In this document: positions 12,346 to 29,964 of the stretch, one piece after another | Layout: each line of letters starts with the position of its first letter | Numbering within the stretch: position 1 is the stretch's first letter | From: Procambarus clarkii | Lineage: Eukaryota > Arthropoda > Malacostraca > Decapoda > Cambaridae | Assembly (NCBI RefSeq): GCF_040958095.1 | Contig: NC_091199.1 | Location: 31,419,585-31,483,584, forward strand | Reading direction: 5' to 3' | Length of the DNA: 64,000 nt | Program-made: the position numbers and the translations under genes | The notes under the pieces: generated by a model | The model's database searches: none | What the model was told of the DNA's origin: nothing | The model's input: the letters and a program-made list of their open reading frames with translations, nothing else

Positions 12346-12350
12346 ATATA
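12256..12350. repeat. (TA)n microsatellite
   Basis: Nearly pure TA, about 95 bp, bordering the first MITE copy. Confidence 0.97.
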
Positions 12351-12736
12351 TGTCGTACCTAGTAGCCAGAACGCACTTCTCAGCCTACTATGCAAGGCCC
12401 GATTTGCCTAATATGCCAATTTTTCCTGAATTAATTTATTTTCTCTAATTTTTTTCTTATGAAATGATAAAGCTACCCATTTCATTATGTATGAGGTCAA
12501 TTTTTTTTATTGGAATTAAAATTAACGTAGATATATGACCGAACCTAACCAACCCTACCTAACCTAACCTAACCTATCTTTATAGGTTAGGTTAGGTTAG
12601 GTAGCCGAAAAAGTTAGGTTAGGTTAGGTTAGGTAGGTTAGGTCGTCGAAAAACAATTAATTCATGAAAACTTGGCTTAATAGGCAAATCGGGGCTTGCA
12701 TAGTAGGCAGAGAAGTGCGTTCTGGCTCTTAGGTAC

Positions 12737-12740
<4 letters not shown>
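12351..12740 (+). mobile_element. MITE copy 1 (telomere-motif family)
   Basis: A 390-bp element starting TGTCGTACCT and ending AGGTACGACA. Its terminal inverted repeats are about 75 bp. The core carries CCTAACC/GGTTAGG tracts that can pair with each other. (TA)n lies on both sides. I call the orientation with TTTTTTTATTGGA before the CCTAA tract 'forward'. Confidence 0.9.
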
Positions 12741-12776
<36 letters not shown>

Positions 12777-12780
<4 letters not shown>

Positions 12781-13162
12781 GTACCTAGTAGCCAGAACGC
12801 ACTTCTCGGCCTACTATGCAAGGCCCGATTTGCCTAATAAGCCAAGTTTTCCTGAATTAATATATTTTCTCTAATTTTTTTCTTATGAAATGATAAAACT
12901 ACCCATTTCATTATATATGAGGTCAATTTTTTTTATTGGAGTTAAAATTAACGAAGATATATGACCGAACCTAACCAACCCTACCTAACCTAACCTAACC
13001 TATCTTTATAGGTTAGGTTAGATTAGGTAGCCGAAAAAGTTAGGTTAGGTTAGGTTAGGTAGGTTAGGTAGTCGAAAAACAATTAATTCATGAAAACTTA
13101 GCTTATTAGGCAAATCAGGCCTTGCATAGTAGGCTGAGAAGTGCGTTCTGGCTACTAGGTAC

Positions 13163-13166
<4 letters not shown>
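12777..13166 (+). mobile_element. MITE copy 2 (telomere-motif family)
   Basis: Same element in the same orientation as copy 1, separated from it by 36 bp of (TA)n. Confidence 0.9.
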
Positions 13167-13230
<64 letters not shown>

Positions 13231-13234
<4 letters not shown>

Positions 13235-13621
13235 GTACCTAATAGCCAGAACGCACTTCTCAGCCTACTATTCAAGGCCCGATTTGCCTAATAAGCCAAG
13301 TTTTCAAGAATTAATGTTTGTTCGTCTACCTAACCTACCTAACCTAACCTAACCTAGCTTTTTTTGGCTACCTAACCTAACCTTACCTATAAATATAGGT
13401 TAGGTTAGGTTAGGTAGGGTTGGTTAGGTTCGGTCATATATCTACGTTAATTTTAACTCCAATAAAAAAAAATGACCTCATACATAGAGAAAAGGGTTGC
13501 TTTATCATTTCATAAGAAAAAAATTATAGTAAATATATTAATTCAGGAAAACTTGGCTTATTAGGCAAATCGGGCCTTGAATAGTAGGCTGAGAAGTGAG
13601 TTCTGGCTACTAGGTACGACA
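13231..13621 (-). mobile_element. MITE copy 3 (telomere-motif family)
   Basis: Inverted relative to copies 1 and 2. It shares with copy 5 the variants AATAGCCAG at the left end, GAAAAGGGTTGCTTTATC in the core and GAGTTCTGG at the right end. Confidence 0.9.
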
Positions 13622-13632
13622 TATATATATAT

Positions 13633-13690
<58 letters not shown>

Positions 13691-13694
<4 letters not shown>

Positions 13695-14081
13695 GTACCT
13701 AGTAGCCAGAACGCACTTCTCAGCCTACTATGCAAGGCCAAATTTGCCTAATAAGCCAGGTTTTCATGAATTAATTGTTTTTCGACTACCTAACCTACCT
13801 AACCTAACCTAACCTAACATTTTCGGCTACCTAACCTAACCTAACCTATAAAGATAGGTTAGGTTAGGTTAGGTAGGGTTGGTTAGGTTCGGTCATATAT
13901 CTACGTTAATTTTAACTCCAATAAAAAAAAATTGACCTCATTCGTAATGAAATGGGTAGCTTTATCATTTCATGAGAAAAAAATTAGAGAAAATATATTA
14001 ATTCAGGAAAACTTGGCCTAATAGGCAAATCGGGCCTTGCATAGTAGGCCGAGAAGTGCATTCTGGCTACTAGGTACGACA
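13691..14081 (-). mobile_element. MITE copy 4 (telomere-motif family)
   Basis: Inverted orientation, 391 bp, with (TA)n on both sides (69 bp left, 22 bp right). Confidence 0.9.
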
Positions 14082-14103
14082 TATATATATATATATATAT
14101 ATA

Positions 14104-14491
14104 TGTCGTACCTAATAGCCAGAACGCACTTCTCAGCCTACTATTCAAGGCCCGATTTGCCTAATAAGCCAAGTTTTCATGAATTAATGTTTTTTCGTCT
14201 ACCTAACCTACCTAACCTAACCTAACCTAGCTTTTTTTGGCTACTTAACCTAACCTTACCTATAAATATAGGTTAGGTTAGGTTAGGTAGGGTTGGTTAG
14301 GTTCGGTCATATATCTACGTTAATTTTAACTCCAATAAAAAAAAAATGACCTCATACATAGAGAAAAGGGTTGCTTTATCATTTCATAAGAAAAAAATTA
14401 TAGTAAATATATTAATTCAGGAAAACTTGGCTTATTAGGCAAATCGGGCCTTGAATAGTAGGCTGAGAAGTGAGTTCTGGCTACTAGGTAC

Positions 14492-14495
<4 letters not shown>
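14104..14495 (-). mobile_element. MITE copy 5 (telomere-motif family)
   Basis: Inverted orientation and almost identical to copy 3, including private variants. This suggests a local duplication and not a separate insertion. Confidence 0.9.
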
Positions 14496-17428
<2,933 letters not shown>

Positions 17429-19611
17429 TGTGACGGAGTTCCCCCCCTTATAATTCTCCCACGCCTGCAGTAAGAGTCATGTCTACTTTTCCCAAGCGTT
17501 CTCTACGTTGCAGGCTACAATTTGATATATGGGAGAGAGTGAAGTGTTCTCGGAGAGCCGAGAAATTTGTGAAATAGTAATATTTTGGCCTGTGGTTTAG
17601 GCCCTTTAGGGAGCCAAGATGGCGCTTACCTCTCTGATCTCCCGCCAAAACCGTGTGACGTCAGTGGCACCGGATTGGTCACCGACAGCAGTGTGGCACC
17701 GGGAGCCAATGAAAACCTCCCATAGTAAAAGTGACGTCACGAAGGAAGGGGGTCCGGCCAGCGCGCCGGGCTGGCGCCAGCAGTCAGACACGACACGTCA
17801 TAGAGGTCGGACGTGCGACGAGTGGTCCTGTCTGTCGGACAGCTGTTTCCCACTACCGTGGATTTACGCGTCACCTGAAGTCCGCCAGTACTCTGAGAAG
17901 TCTTCCCTAGTTCATGTGTTGAACCAGAAGAGGAAATTGACGGTTATTTGAGCAACAAGTGCTCCAGTCAGGTACTGTGCCAGTTGCAGTGAAGCCGTGC
18001 AGTGACGTATGTTGACGTCTGTGGCAATTCACCAGTTCGTGACAGCGTAGTGGCTGACAGAGCCACTGGGTAGCTGAGGAAGAGAGGACTATTTGGGGAA
18101 ACCGAACGACTGTAGCTGAGACGTAGGCGACAGCCGTTGCTGGGAGAAGACGACGGCCAGGAGACCGACTCCAACTTTCAAGAAGTCAAGGAGGAGGACG
18201 GACCTGCAGTGAGGAGGCACGGAGACGACGCGCTAAACGGTGGGACGACGAGAGGCTCTGGTAGGACACGACGACGTGTAGTGTGGGGGCGTTCCCGACA
18301 CGAGGACCAGGAGCTACATCTCGACTCTCATCGGAGGATAGGGTGAAGTAGGTGGTTCTAGTTCCCTCCCCATTCCCCTTTAGTTAGCTATATTATTTGG
18401 CTATATTATCTAGCCTGAAGATTTTATATGTAGTGAGCAAGTCTCACCTATGTCACGGTAAAGCACCAGTGTGCTAGACAGTACTATCAAGAGTACTTGT
18501 AATATTTATGTTGATTATTGGTGTGTACAGGCACCAGGAACCAGTGATAAATTTACTGTGTTGTGTATATCTTTCTATAGATTTTGATATGAACATATAG
18601 TGGTGAATTATATATAATATTATGCCAGTATTTGGAGGTTAGGCTATGTGCCCAGAAACTATTTATTTTCCATGTATTGATGATTGATTTATATACCATA
18701 TATATGTCTATGTTCATTCAGTGAATAATCATTTGTGAGTACAGTGAATTATTGCGTTATCGCCCACGAGAGAAAGTACTGAAAACTCCAGTGTTAATAT
18801 TTCATAATATATTGTTGGATAAATAACAATGTGAAGCCATTACAGTGAATCATTATAGCATTGATTGTAGAAAAGACTGTTTGAGCCTGAGTACAGTGTA
18901 ACTGAGTAATACGGTTTATTTGTGCCAATATCGAGTGTGCGAGTTTCTAGTAATATTGGAAATTTTAAAGAAACAGCGCGCGTGAATCTAGAAAACAAGC
19001 CAAGTTCGCGCGGAGAGGCCATTGCAATCAGCTGTTCTTGACACTTGATGAGGAGGGGAGAGTGTTGCCCTCTAGTGATCGCATAATATCCGTGGGAATT
19101 ACCGGCCGAGTCAGGATCAGTTGATTTATAGATTATTGTGTGGCTTTGTGACATCTTTCATACATTTTAAGTAAAATACAAAACTATCTTTGTGTTTTTA
19201 TCATCCCCTCCATTGATCTTGTGGCTATACTATACCTGTAAGCATAGAGTGATAACAATAAGTACCTGCCTGATTCCTGATCTTGGAGTGTGACCTTGCC
19301 AAGGCTACCACTGAATACACCAGTCCACTGATGGTGTTATTGGCCACCTTAAACACCAATTGGCGACCTTGTGGTTTACCGTAGAGCCCTATTGTTGGGG
19401 AGGGCACACGACAGTCGAGGTGAACGAGTCGTGTTCTCACTCTTTCTTAATAAGAGGCCGTTAAGTTTGACTGGGAGACTCTCCTGGCGTGCAGTGGCGC
19501 CGTGAGGATCGAGGGAAGACCCGCAGGGCTACGGTGAGTTACCTTGAGCATAACTATTGCTTACCCCAGAGTAAGGGTAGAGAATAATAGAGAGGTGAAA
19601 CAACCCCAACA
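17429..19611 (+). repeat. 5' LTR of element B
   Basis: 2,183 bp, TGTGACGG...CCAACA, directly repeated at 22718-24898. It contains a primer-binding-like motif at 19361, 250 bp before its end, as in element A. Confidence 0.95.
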
Positions 19612-19630
19612 TTGGCGACCTTGCCAGGAT
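19612..19630 (+). other. Primer-binding site of element B
   Basis: TGGCGACCTTGCCAGGAT at 19613, identical to element A. Confidence 0.78.
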
Positions 19631-19708
19631 ATAGATCGAAGTAAAGGTTGCAGTGGTACTTGGCAATGGTGTTAGAGATCAGGTGAAGGTTATCACTCGT
19701 AGCACAAG

Positions 19709-22684
19709 ATGGAGGATGATAAAGTAACCAGGTTTATTGACTCTAGAGACGAACAGGTGCTGGAAGAGTGCACCAAGGCACAGTTACAGGCTATAGCGGA
19801 TCATTTTGGAATAAAGCTGAAATCTGCCCGAGTTGGTGAAAGAAGACTAGAGATAATGGCTCAGCTCAAGGCTCGAGATGAAGCTTTGGGGGAGGAACGG
19901 CCCCAAACACCTGCCAGTGAGGGTGAACACCTGAGTATTGGTGGAAGCAGCAGGGGATCCAGCGGCAGCAGGCACAGCATTAAGCTGGAAATACTGAAGC
20001 TGCAGCTAGAAGCACAGCAGCGCAGAGAAGAGCGAGAAGCGCAGCTGAGGAGAGAAGAGGCACAACAGCGCAAGGAAGAGCGGGAAGCAGAAGCGCAGCT
20101 GAGGAGAGAAGAAGCACAGCTGCGCAAAGAAGAACAGGAGCGAGAAGCACAGATGAAGCGTGAGGAGCGAGAAGCACAGCTGCGCCGGGAAGAACAGGAG
20201 CGAGAAGCACAGCTGCGCCGGGAAGAACAGGAGCGAGAAGCACAGTCGAAGCGTGAGGAGCGAGAAGCACAGTCGAAGCGTGAGGAGCGAGAAGCACAGC
20301 TGCGCCGGGAAGAGCAAGAACGAGAAGCACAGCTACGCAGGGAAGAACGAGAGCAAGAAGTTAGGCTGAGACAAATGGAAATAGAAGCCAACCAGGAGGT
20401 GGAGCTGAAGCGAGCTGAACTGGGACTAGGTGCCCCTGCCCCGCCACAGGAAGACCGACGAGTGAGGGAACGAGACCTGCCGGTCTTTGTGCCTAGTGAA
20501 GCCGAAAGTTTCTTCGATCACTTTGAGAGAGTTGCTGCTATGAAGAGGTGGCCGAGGGCGGAGTGGGCGGAGTTGGTCCAAGGAAGGCTCACAGGGGAAG
20601 CTCGCCAAGCCTTCACCATGCTCGACTTCCAAGAATGCACTAACTACGATGCGGTAAAACGAGCTGTGCTCCGTTCCTTTAAGCTCACGCCAGAGTGTTA
20701 CAGAAAGAGGTTTAGAGAATGTACCCGGTTGCCAGGAAAATCGTATGCGGAGACGGCGAGGGACATGGAAAGAAAGTTCCTTAAGTGGATGGACTCTGAA
20801 GAAGCGGGGTCGGCCGAAGAAATCAAGGAATTAATGGTCATGGAAAAGTTTATGTCCGTGCTCCCTCCTGAGATCAGGATGAGGGTAAAGGAGGCGGACA
20901 TAAAGAACCTGAGGGCCGCAGCCGACCGGGCCGACATGCTAGAAGAAGCCCTACGCCCACGCCGAGAGGGACAGCACCGACCACCCGCATACGTCGGAAA
21001 CGATAGGAGTTATAGAAGGACGGATGGATGGAGGACAGGAACGAGTTCTCCCAAATCCCATTTCTCAAGTTGGAACACCCGAGGAACAAAAGGTGTTGTA
21101 GAGCCGATAGGGGAGAACCAAGCTGAGAGCTCGGGAACTGTTACTGCAGGGAAAGAAATGACAAGTGAGGCGGGAAAGACACAGGGTGTGACGGTCTCTG
21201 GAGGCAGTGCTAAGGCGAGCGGTGGCGGATGGTCTCCGCCAAGGGGCCGCTGCTACAACTGCGGAATACCCGGACACGTCGCGCGGGAATGCAGACGCCC
21301 TAAGCAGCGAGGACACGTTGCTTTAGTGATGTTCGAGGACCAGAGGGCCGAGGGAGTGCGGGATGAACCCGTGCTAAATGGGGAGAAGAAAGTTCACCCA
21401 TTCATGTGTCAAGGAACCGTAAGGATGGGGGTCGCAGACCCCATCCCCGTGAAGATGCTAAGAGATACCGGGGCTGACTTTACCCTGGTAAGTGAAACCC
21501 TGTTCCCCGAGGGTTACGAAAATACCAGTGTGGGGGTGGCACGGGTGGCCACTGTGGGAGGCCCAGTGAGGATGCCCCTACACCAGGTAACTTTAAATTC
21601 CGAATATGGCTGCCAGACCCTAGAGGTGGGAGTCTGTACATCAATGCCCAAGATGGAGGCGCAGGTCATCTTGGGGAATGACGCATGTGGAGGATACGTC
21701 CTCCCACATCTCGTGAAAGGCGAAGAGTACATAGAACAATACAGGAAGACAGGCAGAGAGTTGAACGTCTGTGGGGACGAGAAGGGAATCGCACCGGTGG
21801 CGTTCCCAGTTTGTGCTGTGATGCCAAGACGACGCGAAGAACAAGGAGGTTATGGATCTGATGGGGCTGAGGAGTCGACTGACAGCCTGAGAATAGATCG
21901 CCTCTACGTAGGACCCAGAGAACGAGTGGAGGGCGAGAGTAGCCCGAATGGTGAGTTGCAGGTGACACTCACCGGTTCTCCAGGGGTAAACCGCGCTCGT
22001 CTCGGAGAGTTACAGCAGGAGTGCCCCGAATTGGTTAGTAAGGCCGAAGGAGGACGTGTGGGTCCTGAGAAGGCTTACTTTCCGTTTATCTATATTATAT
22101 GTGCCATGCTATTCATGATGAAGGAACGATGGACACCAGGAGCGACCGTGGGAGCGGTGAATAAATATGTCCAGAAGTTCAAAGAACGTCTCACTAGAGC
22201 GAAGAAACTGGCTAGGAAGCTCCTGAAGAAGGCGCAACGTAAGATGTCGAAGTGGTTCGACAGGAGAGCTGCGCAGAGGGATTTTCAGGCCGGATCCAAA
22301 GTATTGGTTGTGCTGCCAGGTAAAGGTAGAGTGACCAGGTCGCGGTTCAAGAGACCGTACCGAGTGCTGCGACGGTTGGGTCCAGTGTCGTACGAGATTG
22401 GGAAGCCGGATGGACCCCGGAAGAAACAGGTGTGTCACGCAGGCCGCCTGAGACCTTTCTTCACTGTGGAAGGTAGAGCCGCCAAGCAGGACGGAACGAA
22501 TACTCGAGAAACCCAGCGGAAGACGATTCTGTGTGTACCGAGGAAACGGGAACTCCCGGAGGAGGAAAGCAAGTGGTCCAGGGCGGACGGCACCAGTCTC
22601 ACCCGCACTGAGAGTCTGACAAGGATCAAGCACATCAAAGGGAAGGACGACGTAGTGGCGGACGCCCTATCCCGCATACACTAA
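19709..22684 (+). CDS. Gag-protease polyprotein with residual integrase tail and RNase H tail (element B)
   Basis: One uninterrupted 991-residue frame, with the same start as element A. It has an SAP-like N-terminus, an expanded charged helix built of repeats such as REEQEREAQLR (about 90-235), a SCAN-like capsid region (about 250-420), CCHC CYNCGIPGHVAREC (about 514) and protease LRDTGADFTLV (about 583) with LGND. At about residue 790 the integrase zinc domain and catalytic core are missing, replaced by about 14 unrelated residues. The frame resumes in the integrase C-terminal module (about 801-917), where GPY reads RPY. It then jumps from the integrase-RT linker to the last 19 residues of RNase H (KGKDDVVADALSRIH). 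Both joins keep the frame. The protein should still form particles and mature itself, but it cannot copy or insert DNA, so mobility would need polymerase and integrase from a relative. Confidence 0.95.
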   Translation: MEDDKVTRFIDSRDEQVLEECTKAQLQAIADHFGIKLKSARVGERRLEIMAQLKARDEALGEERPQTPASEGEHLSIGGSSRGSSGSRHSIKLEILKLQLEAQQRREEREAQLRREEAQQRKEEREAEAQLRREEAQLRKEEQEREAQMKREEREAQLRREEQEREAQLRREEQEREAQSKREEREAQSKREEREAQLRREEQEREAQLRREEREQEVRLRQMEIEANQEVELKRAELGLGAPAPPQEDRRVRERDLPVFVPSEAESFFDHFERVAAMKRWPRAEWAELVQGRLTGEARQAFTMLDFQECTNYDAVKRAVLRSFKLTPECYRKRFRECTRLPGKSYAETARDMERKFLKWMDSEEAGSAEEIKELMVMEKFMSVLPPEIRMRVKEADIKNLRAAADRADMLEEALRPRREGQHRPPAYVGNDRSYRRTDGWRTGTSSPKSHFSSWNTRGTKGVVEPIGENQAESSGTVTAGKEMTSEAGKTQGVTVSGGSAKASGGGWSPPRGRCYNCGIPGHVARECRRPKQRGHVALVMFEDQRAEGVRDEPVLNGEKKVHPFMCQGTVRMGVADPIPVKMLRDTGADFTLVSETLFPEGYENTSVGVARVATVGGPVRMPLHQVTLNSEYGCQTLEVGVCTSMPKMEAQVILGNDACGGYVLPHLVKGEEYIEQYRKTGRELNVCGDEKGIAPVAFPVCAVMPRRREEQGGYGSDGAEESTDSLRIDRLYVGPRERVEGESSPNGELQVTLTGSPGVNRARLGELQQECPELVSKAEGGRVGPEKAYFPFIYIICAMLFMMKERWTPGATVGAVNKYVQKFKERLTRAKKLARKLLKKAQRKMSKWFDRRAAQRDFQAGSKVLVVLPGKGRVTRSRFKRPYRVLRRLGPVSYEIGKPDGPRKKQVCHAGRLRPFFTVEGRAAKQDGTNTRETQRKTILCVPRKRELPEEESKWSRADGTSLTRTESLTRIKHIKGKDDVVADALSRIH

Positions 22685-22699
22685 TGAGACATGACTCTT

Positions 22700-22717
22700 A
22701 TTTTAAGGGGAGGGGTA
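22700..22717 (+). promoter_or_regulatory. Polypurine tract of element B
   Basis: ATTTTAAGGGGAGGGGTA just before the 3' LTR, the same as in element A. Confidence 0.85.
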
Positions 22718-24898
22718 TGTGACGGAGTTCCCCCCCTTATAATTCTCCCACGCCTGCAGTAAGAGTCATGTCTACTTTTCCCAAGCGTTCTCTACGTTGC
22801 AGGCTACAATTTGATATATGGGAGAGAGTGAAGTGTTCTCGGAGAGCCGAGAAATTTGTGAAATAGTAATATTTTGGCCTGTGGTTTAGGCCCTTTAGGG
22901 AGCCAAGATGGCGCTTACCTCTCTGATCTCCCGCCAAAACCGTGTGACGTCAGTGGCACCGGATTGGTCACCGACAGCAGTGTGGCACCGGGAGCCAATG
23001 AAAACCTCCCATAGTAAAAGTGACGTCACGAAGGAAGGGGGTCCGGCCAGCGCGCCGGGCTGGCGCCAGCAGTCAGACACGACACGTCATAGAGGTCGGA
23101 CGTGCGACGAGTGGTCCTGTCTGTCGGACAGCTGTTTCCCACTACCGTGGATTTACGCGTCACCTGAAGTCCGCCAGTACTCTGAGAAGTCTTCCCTAGT
23201 TCATGTGTTGAACCAGAAGAGGAAATTGACGGTTATTTGAGCAACAAGTGCTCCAGTCAGGTACTGTGCCAGTTGCAGTGAAGCCGTGCAGTGACGTATG
23301 TTGACGTCTGTGGCAATTCACCAGTTCGTGACAGCGTAGTGGCTGACAGAGCCACTGGGTAGCTGAGGAAGAGAGGACTATTTGGGGAAACCGAACGACT
23401 GTAGCTGAGACGTAGGCGACAGCCGTTGCTGGGAGAAGACGACGGCCAGGAGACCGACTCCAACTTTCAAGAAGTCAAGGAGGAGGACGGACCTGCAGTG
23501 AGGAGGCACGGAGACGACGCGCTAAACGGTGGGACGACGAGAGGCTCTGGTAGGACACGACGACGTGTAGTGTGGGGGCGTTCCCGACACGAGGACCAGG
23601 AGCTACATCTCGACTCTCATCGGAGGATAGGGTGAAGTAGGTGGTTCTAGTTCCCTCCCCATTCCCCTTTAGTTAGCTATATTATTTGGCTATATTATCT
23701 AGCCTGAAGATTTTATATGTAGTGAGCAAGTCTCACCTATGTCACGGTAAAGCACCAGTGTGCTAGACAGTACTATCAAGAGTACTTGTAATATTTATGT
23801 TGATTATTGGTGTGTACAGGCACCAGGAACCAGTGATAAATTTACTGTGTTGTGTATATCTTTCTATAGATTTTGATATGAACATATAGTGGTGAATTAT
23901 ATATAATATTATGCCAGTATTTGGAGGTTAGGCTATGTGCCCAGAAACTATTTATTTTCCATGTATTGATGATTGATTTATATACCATATATATGTCTAT
24001 GTTCATTCAGTGAATAATCATTTGTGAGTACAGTGAATTATTGCGTTATCGCCCACGAGAGAAAGTACTGAAAACTCCAGTGTTAATATTTCATAATATA
24101 TTGTTGGATAAATAACAATGTGAAGCCATTACAGTGAATCATTATAGCATTGATTGTAGAAAAGACTGTTTGAGCCTGAGTACAGTGTAACTGAGTAATA
24201 CGGTTTATTTGTGCCAATATCGAGTGTGCGAGTTTCTAGTAATATTGGAAATTTTAAAGAAACAGTGCGCGTGAATCTAGAAAACAAGCCAAGTTCGCGC
24301 GGAGAGGCCATTGCAATCAGCTGTTCTTGACACTTGATGAGGAGGGGAGAGTGTTGCCCTCTAGTGATCGCATAATATCCGTGGGAATTACCGGCCGAGT
24401 CAGGATCAGTTGATTTATAGATTATTGTGTGGCCTTGTGACATCTTTCATACATTTTAAGTAAAATACAAAACTATCTTTGTGTTTTTATCATCCCCTCC
24501 ATTGATCTTGTGGCTATACTATACCTGTAAGCATAGAGTGATAACAATAAGTACCTGCCTGATTCCTGATCTTGGAGTGTGACCTTGCCAAGGCTACCAC
24601 TGAATACACCAGTCCACTGATGGTGTTATTGGCCACCTTAAACACCAATTGGCGACCTTGTGGTTTACCGTAGAGCCCTATTGTTGGGGAGGGCACACGA
24701 CAGTCGAGGTGAACGAGTCGTGTTCTCACTCTTTCTTAATAAGAGGCCGTTAAGATTGACTGGGAGACTCTCCTGGCGTGCAGTGGCGCCGTGAGGATCG
24801 AGGGAAGACCCGCAGGGCTACGGTGAGTTACCTTGAGCATAACTATTGCTTACCCCAGAGTAAGGGTAGAGAATAATAGAGAGGTGAAACCCCCAACA
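22718..24898 (+). repeat. 3' LTR of element B
   Basis: 2,181 bp and nearly identical to 17429-19611. Differences I can see include CAGCGCGC/CAGTGCGC, GGCTTTG/GGCCTTG, TAAGTTTG/TAAGATTG and CAACCCC/CCCCC. (TA)n begins directly after CCAACA. Confidence 0.95.

Positions 24899-25580
<682 letters not shown>

Positions 25581-25670
<90 letters not shown>
25581..25670. repeat. (TA)n microsatellite
   Basis: About 90 bp of TA. Confidence 0.97.
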
Positions 25671-28362
<2,692 letters not shown>

Positions 28363-28521
28363 ATTAGGGCCTGTCCAGGAGATTGGATTGACACACCCTC
28401 AGTTCGAGTTCAGGAGGTTGGACTGATACACCCATTGTGGCAGCAGTGTGGGCTACCTGTTGCTAGCCTGTGTGACAGCAAATATATTTTCTCTCTCTCT
28501 CGGGAAGTCTCACACGACAGG

Positions 28522-29964
28522 ATGAAGAAAGTGCAAGCGTCTGTAGAGTCACGCAAGCCTGAGGACTTGGAAGGTTGCACCAAGGAGCAGTTGAAGCAGA
28601 TAGGGAGAACTGTGGCATCAAGATGAAGTCATCTAAAGTGGCTGGAATGAAGGAAGAGATCCTTAGACAGTTGAGAACCAAAAACGAAGTGGCAGAATCC
28701 AGAAAGGAGCTGGAAGTGGAAAGAAGGATGATGGACAGGATGAAGTGAGATCCCAAGGATCAAGTAGGAGTAGCTGCTGTAGCAGAAGTAACAGGAACAG
28801 GTGCTTGGAAAGATTTCAGCTAGAGCTCCAGATGCAGTGTGAGGACAAAGAGAGACAATTCCAACTGGAAAAGTTGAAGTTAGAACTTCAGATGAAAAAT
28901 GAAGTAGTGAAAATTAAACTAGAGGCAGAAAAAGAGAAAACAAAAATAAGAGAACTGGAACAGGAAAAGAAAAAGAGAAAGCCAGACTGCAGGTAGAGAA
29001 AGAAAAAGAGAAAACCAGACTAGAGGTGGAGAAAGAAAAAGAGAAAACAAAACAAATACAGATAGAAGCCAAGAAAACGTTGGCAGAGCAAAGGATTGAG
29101 CATGGATTACCAGAGAGCACCACCCAAGTATCACACTCACACGATAATAAAGTCAGTGAAAAGGACATTCCCCTGTTTGTGCCTGAGGAGGCAGAGAGCT
29201 TCTTCAAACATTTCGAGAAGGTGGCCAACATCAAAGAGTGGTCACAGGAAGAATGGGCCCAATTGTTTCAATTAAGGTTGACCGGTGCAGCCAGAGAGGC
29301 ATATACCCAATTGATATTGGAGGAATGCCAAGATTATGTGACAGTAGAGAACAGCATATTAGGCTCGTTCCAGTTGACCAAAGAAGCATATAGGAAACGC
29401 TTCAGAGAAATGGTGGAGGCTACCACAAGAACGTTTGCTGAGACGGCAAGGGATCTGGAGAGAAGTTTCCAGAGATAGATAGTGGTTGCCGGAGATGGAT
29501 CTTATGCTGATCTAAAGCAGTTAATAATCATGGAAAAATTCCTAGAAATGATGCACCCCGAGACAACGTTCAAGATCCAAGAGGCAGGAGTAAAGGATGT
29601 ATGAGATGCCGCAGATAGGGCAGACATGATTACAGAGGCGTACAAGTGCTTAAGGGAAATTAGGGTGAAAAGCGAGACGAGACGTAACAATGGCAGACCC
29701 AGTGGAGTCTGGGGAGGAAGAAGTTATGGTAAACCCAGTGGAGCCTTGGGTGAGAATTATTTTTATAAATGGGCAAATAAACGTAAGTTCCCTAAAACTC
29801 AAAAGAGTAGGTCATGAACTTCATCGGAAAGTGAGGATGAATGAGTTAAACGAGAAACTAATCGTGAACCAGGAAATCAAGAATCCAGTCGTACCCAAAA
29901 GAGGACAGTTAGTTTGCCTGGTCCGAGGAGCTCCAATACGAGTGGGCACAGTCAGTGCCACTCG
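28522..29964 (+). pseudogene. Broken gag of a family C-type element
   Basis: Starts at ATG 28522 with MKKVQASVESRKPEDLEGCT, matching the start region of the element C protein. It continues with a charged helix (28860-29080), a SCAN-like capsid region (FVPEEAESFFKHFEKVA near 29177, YRKRFREMVE near 29390) and a Gly/Asn/Arg-rich segment. Several frameshifts and stops (for example after residues ending SFQR and near 29604) break it. Similarity to element C ends near 29964, before the CCHC knuckle, where the sequence folds back on itself at the edge of the giant inverted repeat. No protease or pol survives. Confidence 0.88.

Larger units (their letters stand above)
17429..24898 (+). mobile_element. 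Element B: non-autonomous relative of element A, complete
   Basis: A complete 7,470-bp LTR element with 5' LTR 17429-19611, 3' LTR 22718-24898 and one intact 991-codon frame. It sits inside a (TA)n tract, so any target duplication (for example TATAT) is hidden. The two LTRs differ at only about four sites by eye over 2.18 kb, so the insertion is recent. The integrase core, reverse transcriptase and most of RNase H are deleted. Confidence 0.94.

Noticed and set aside
12540-12640. True telomere or interstitial telomere
   Set aside because: The TTAGG tracts are only three to five units long and always sit at the same place inside a 390-bp MITE.
18840-19440. Frames of 104 and 71 codons repeated at 24129-24729
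   Set aside because: They recur because the LTR is duplicated. No motif, and minus strand relative to the element.
19861-20391. Ser/Cys/Leu-rich frames opposite the Gag charged helix (also 1234-1740)
   Set aside because: Antisense shadows of the repetitive R/E codons of gag, with no independent start or motif.
17429-24898. Two independent insertions instead of one element
   Set aside because: LTRs, primer site, coding frame and polypurine tract are in the right order and orientation, and the LTRs are near identical.
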